Source of the DNA: a virus
IMG/VR virus record: IMGVR_UViG_3300043449_000641
Location: 1 to 25,886 of that record
Reading direction: 5' to 3' (one strand)
DNA length: 25,886 bases
The notes under the pieces: model-generated
Databases searched by the model: none
What the model was told of the DNA's origin: nothing
Seen by the model: the letters and a program-made list of their open reading frames with translations, nothing else
In this document: positions 24,246 through 25,886 of the stretch, piece after piece
Position numbering within the stretch: position 1 is the stretch's first letter
How the letters are laid out: each line of letters opens with the position of its first letter
Made by a program: the position numbers and the translations under genes

Positions 24246-24306
24246 AAAAAAAAAGTGGTGACTGATGAATGAACAAAACAGAACACAAACACCATCAGTC
24301 AACCAC
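24246..24306 (-). terminator. Rho-independent terminator upstream of the packaging/structural genes
   Basis: On the minus strand 24306-24293 pairs with 24267-24255 (13 bp with one bulged base at 24301), enclosing a 25-base loop, and is followed by nine T's (24254-24246). It ends the small-gene cluster to the right, or acts as an attenuator of the promoter at 24318-24349. Its loop contains TGTTCTGTTTT, complementary to leaders at 625-635, 691-701 and 1078-1088. Confidence 0.75.
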
Positions 24307-24313
24307 AATCATT
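24246..24313 (-). ncRNA. Putative short phage RNA (promoter to terminator)
   Basis: If the TAAATTTG element at 24318-24325 is a promoter, transcription starting about five bases downstream would stop at the hairpin and give an RNA of roughly 65-70 bases. Its large loop would carry TGTTCTGTTTT, an exact 11-base antisense to the translation leaders of the genes at 716-1075 and 1-688. This is inference from sequence; no known RNA family is recognised. Confidence 0.3.
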
Positions 24314-24317
24314 TTTG

Positions 24318-24349
24318 CAAATTTACGTTTTTTTTTGAACAAATTTCAA
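24318..24349 (-). promoter_or_regulatory. Promoter-like element just upstream of the terminator
   Basis: The minus strand has GTTG (TTG at 24349-24347), 21 bases, then TAAATTTG (24325-24318), fitting the Bacteroidota TTG...TAnnTTTG pattern with slightly long spacing. The TAA of the box is the stop codon of the gene at 24323-24616. The element sits only about 12 bases before the terminator stem. Confidence 0.5.
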
Positions 24350-24616
24350 CCAGCAGAAACCAGTGTCATCAATCTTGACTGAATGCACTTCGATTTTGTT
24401 GAATTCAAGAAACTTCACGAATGAATTCATTGACTTTGAAACATATCTTGATTTCCAGATGATTTTTGTGACACCATTGATGTCATCATCATCTTCATGA
24501 ATGAACTGGAAAAATTCAGATTCGATTCCGAATCCATGCAAAAGACAGACAATTGTTTTTTTTGATGGAAAACCATTTTTGAAATCAATGAACACAACTA
24601 TCTTCTTTTTTTCCAT
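24323..24616 (-). CDS. Hypothetical protein, 97 aa
   Basis: This 97-residue protein is not recognised. It begins MEKKKIVVFIDFKNGFPSKK, a strand-turn-helix start, has an acidic patch HEDDDDING in the middle and ends in a beta stretch (EVHSVKIDDTGFCWLKFVQ). Composition fits a small soluble alpha/beta protein of the early or accessory class. It starts 12 bases after the 35-residue ORF at 24629-24736, and its stop codon overlaps the TAAATTTG promoter box. It appears to be the last gene of the right-hand cluster. Confidence 0.6.
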   Translation of the reverse strand: MEKKKIVVFIDFKNGFPSKKTIVCLLHGFGIESEFFQFIHEDDDDINGVTKIIWKSRYVSKSMNSFVKFLEFNKIEVHSVKIDDTGFCWLKFVQKKT

Positions 24617-24628
24617 TCTGTGACACTT

Positions 24629-24736
24629 TCAACCATCGTGTGAACAAAAACCTTGTTCAAGCATTTTTCTTCTTTCAGATGCAATGAATGTCATGTGTCT
24701 GATTATTCCTTTGAATATATTGAAAGCAGTTTTCAT
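24629..24736 (-). CDS. Very small protein, 35 aa
   Basis: A 35-codon frame begins with an ATG that overlaps the stop of the zincin-like gene by one base (TGATG), the same coupling seen at 24001. The product is basic and helical (MKTAFNIFKGIIRHMTFIAS, then ERRKMLEQGFCSHDG). No family is recognised; the ending with Cys-Ser-His could bind a metal but is too short to judge. It fills what would otherwise be a 119-base gap in a densely packed cluster, which is the main reason to believe it. Confidence 0.45.
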   Translation of the reverse strand: MKTAFNIFKGIIRHMTFIASERRKMLEQGFCSHDG

Positions 24737-25197
24737 CAATTTTGACAGATTTTGCAGATTTGACTGACTGGTTCTTCAATAACAAGATGCAATGAAGGAA
24801 ATTTCAATTCATGCATGATTTTCTTTGCATACAATTCTGCATCTTCAATCAATCTTTCTTCAAATTCAGGGTCTTGAATCAATGTCGGATTTTTTATCAA
24901 TTGCATTTCACGAAAGTGAAACATCAAATGTGTTGTTTCATGCATCACAAGAAGTGCAGATTCCCAAATTGTCAATTCAGACATTGTTTTTGAATTCAAG
25001 AAGATGAATGGTTTTCCATCGTGAATCGGTGAAATGTTGCAAAGTCCATCAATATATGAACCACCTTCTTTCAATCTTTGACAACATGAATCAAAGTCAA
25101 GACCATGAAGTTCTGATGTGTTGAAATACCAGAACAAATCACGTGGGTCATCACTGACAAGAAGAAGAAAATCTTCAATGTTTTTTTTTATCATCAT
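24736..25197 (-). CDS. HExxH zincin-like metallopeptidase, 153 aa
   Basis: The protein has VMHETTHLMFHF with HETTH at residues 86-90, the zinc-binding and catalytic HExxH helix. About 25 residues later it has EERLIEDAELYAKKIM (about 113-128), whose acidic residues can supply the third zinc ligand, as in gluzincins such as ImmA/IrrE-like peptidases. Upstream strands (GKPFIFLNSK, then MSELTIWESALL) fit the strand before the active-site helix. Family knowledge: ImmA-like enzymes cut repressors to control mobile elements. Here the target is unknown and no repressor gene is in the window. An additional Cys pair at the C-terminus (CKIC) is present. The start overlaps the upstream stop by ATGA; an alternative start is the second Met. 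Confidence 0.65.
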   Translation of the reverse strand: MMIKKNIEDFLLLVSDDPRDLFWYFNTSELHGLDFDSCCQRLKEGGSYIDGLCNISPIHDGKPFIFLNSKTMSELTIWESALLVMHETTHLMFHFREMQLIKNPTLIQDPEFEERLIEDAELYAKKIMHELKFPSLHLVIEEPVSQICKICQN

Positions 25198-25385
25198 GAT
25201 TCAATTGTTTTTCGTGGTGGAACAATAATCAATGCACCATTTTTTGCAACACGTTTGAATTCAGCTTCGTTTTCTGGAAGTTCAATTGTTCCATTCTGGT
25301 CAATTTCGTATTCGACACCCTTTTCATCAGTTGCAGTTGTGATGACTTCTGGTGACATAAATTCAGACCATGTGATTGTTTTCAT
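25194..25385 (-). CDS. Hypothetical small protein, 63 aa
   Basis: This 63-residue protein (MKTITWSEFMSPEVITTATD...) has a short beta-rich centre (GVEYEIDQNGTIELPENEAE) and ends in VPPRKTIES. It is not recognised. I start it at the ATG at 25385, after the A-rich leader TAAAAATCGAAAAC, rather than at 25418 inside the preceding gene. A TAAATTTG element at 25407-25400 lies 14 bases upstream. The stop overlaps the ATG of the zincin-like gene (ATGA), so both are probably made together. Its size and acidic character would suit a partner or inhibitor of that enzyme, but this is speculation. Confidence 0.6.
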   Translation of the reverse strand: MKTITWSEFMSPEVITTATDEKGVEYEIDQNGTIELPENEAEFKRVAKNGALIIVPPRKTIES

Positions 25386-25399
25386 GTTTTCGATTTTTA

Positions 25400-25407
25400 C
25401 AAATTTA
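25400..25407 (-). promoter_or_regulatory. TAAATTTG promoter-like box
   Basis: The minus strand has CGTAAATTTG, identical over ten bases to elements at 14997 and 24318. Its TAA is the stop codon of the gene at 25405-25611. No good -33 box was found. Confidence 0.35.
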
Positions 25408-25611
25408 CGAAATTTCAAGTTGCAGTGAATATCTGAATTCCTGAATCAATTGATGAAGGTGTTTTCGGTCAAGAACTTCATCAATGTCACATGATGCATT
25501 GACAAACATTGTCTTTGTTCTGACATTCAATCTGATGTCTGACATCTGTTTGATTCTGGTGTGAAGATGAAATTTTCTTCTTTGTTCTGGTGAATAAGGT
25601 CTTTTTGTCAT
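25405..25611 (-). CDS. Hypothetical small basic protein, 68 aa
   Basis: This 68-residue protein has a basic start (MTKRPYSPEQRRKFHLHTRI) and a helical C-terminus (LDRKHLHQLIQEFRYSLQLE). It is not recognised; composition suggests a soluble, possibly nucleic-acid-binding protein. Its ATG overlaps the stop of the preceding gene (ATGA), and its own stop lies within a TAAATTTG promoter-like box. Confidence 0.6.
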   Translation of the reverse strand: MTKRPYSPEQRRKFHLHTRIKQMSDIRLNVRTKTMFVNASCDIDEVLDRKHLHQLIQEFRYSLQLEIS

Positions 25612-25886
25612 TTCACAATGATTTCTGTCGGTTTCACATCTGTTGTTCTGAACACCTTGATTCCCATGATGAACAATTCTTTTGAAATGTCATATTTGAA
25701 ATTCTGAATCTGATTTGAACATTCATCAGAAATAAATTTCACGCATTCAGGGTGCATCACAATGATTGATGGTTCTTCAAACTTGAAAGTGATTTGATGA
25801 ATTTTGTGAAAGATTTCTTCCATCAGTTGAAAATATGTTTTTCCTTCAAAGTGATTCATCTGTTTGAATGTGATTGATTTCAATGT
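25608..25886 (-). CDS. Hypothetical protein, 5' end at or beyond window edge
   Basis: The frame is open to the right edge, so the true start may lie outside the window; within it, a TTG at 25883 or the ATG at 25859 (MNHFEGKTYF) are possible starts. About 92 residues are visible, with helix FQLMEEIFHKIHQI and strands PSIIVMHPECVKFISD and ELFIMGIKVFRT. The pattern (helix, IIVMHP strand, then GIKVFRT) resembles small virion or capsid-fold-like fragments only loosely, and I do not assign a function. It is coupled to the next gene by an ATGA overlap. Confidence 0.55.
   Translation of the reverse strand, partial: TLKSITFKQMNHFEGKTYFQLMEEIFHKIHQITFKFEEPSIIVMHPECVKFISDECSNQIQNFKYDISKELFIMGIKVFRTTDVKPTEIIVK

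Noticed and set aside
24235-24322. Hairpin at 24255-24306 as a plus-strand terminator or attachment site
   Set aside because: The T-run lies on the minus-strand side only, and no plus-strand gene or integrase is present.
25386-25418. Earlier start for the gene at 25194-25385
   Set aside because: It lies within the preceding gene and across a TAAATTTG element; the ATG at 25385 has an A-rich leader.
1-25886. tRNA genes, CRISPR arrays, insertion sequences
   Set aside because: No cloverleaf-like sequences, regularly spaced repeats or transposase-like frames were seen.

Overview
The window is a stretch of a tailed-phage genome (or prophage) in which every convincing gene lies on the minus strand, so transcription runs from the right edge to the left edge. 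The host is most likely a member of the Bacteroidota, probably a flavobacterium. The DNA is AT-rich. Start codons are preceded by A-rich leaders (for example TTAAAAAAAAAGAAA-ATG) and not by a Shine-Dalgarno sequence. Promoter-like elements fit the Bacteroidota pattern TTG...TAnnTTTG. Several proteins resemble types typical of Bacteroidota phages. A single tail-tube candidate, a 1407-residue tape measure and no sheath gene point to a siphovirus with a long non-contractile tail.

Layout in transcription order. (1) 25886-24323: a tightly coupled cluster of small genes, including an HExxH zincin-like protein and a 35-residue ORF. (2) 24350-24246: a promoter-like element followed at once by a rho-independent terminator. 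(3) 24234-18338: a two-TM membrane protein, a small acidic protein, terminase small and large subunits, portal, HK97-type prohead protease, major capsid protein and a small charged beta-repeat protein. (4) 18331-15067: a head-tail connector carrying an inserted glycine-rich repeat domain, a neck/completion protein, the tail-tube protein and a possible assembly protein. This block ends in a clear terminator at 15040-15007. (5) 14992-2509: restart with a promoter-like element, then two small tail genes, the tape measure, and tail-tip, fibre and adhesin-like proteins. (6) 2496-1219: a lysis cassette of a holin-like protein, a secreted C-terminally anchored protein, and an L,D-transpeptidase-fold protein that is the likely endolysin. 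A terminator follows at 1197-1161. (7) 1132-1: a new promoter and two unrecognised genes; the second, cut by the window edge, may act in DNA metabolism.

Neighbouring genes are often coupled by ATGA or TGATG overlaps, which suggests stoichiometric translation within each block.

Two signals stand out beyond gene content. First, the sequence has an extremely restricted vocabulary: I found only three GAG/CTC trinucleotides in 25.9 kb, in any frame, and saw none of GATC, GTAC, CTAG, GGCC, CCGG or GCGC, while GAATC/GATTC is very common. Second, the loop of the terminator at 24246-24306 carries an 11-base sequence exactly complementary to the translation leaders of the two genes at the far left. 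This raises the possibility of a short phage RNA acting in trans. No tRNA, rRNA, CRISPR, insertion sequence, integrase or reverse transcriptase was seen, and no gap without a gene exceeds about 145 bases.
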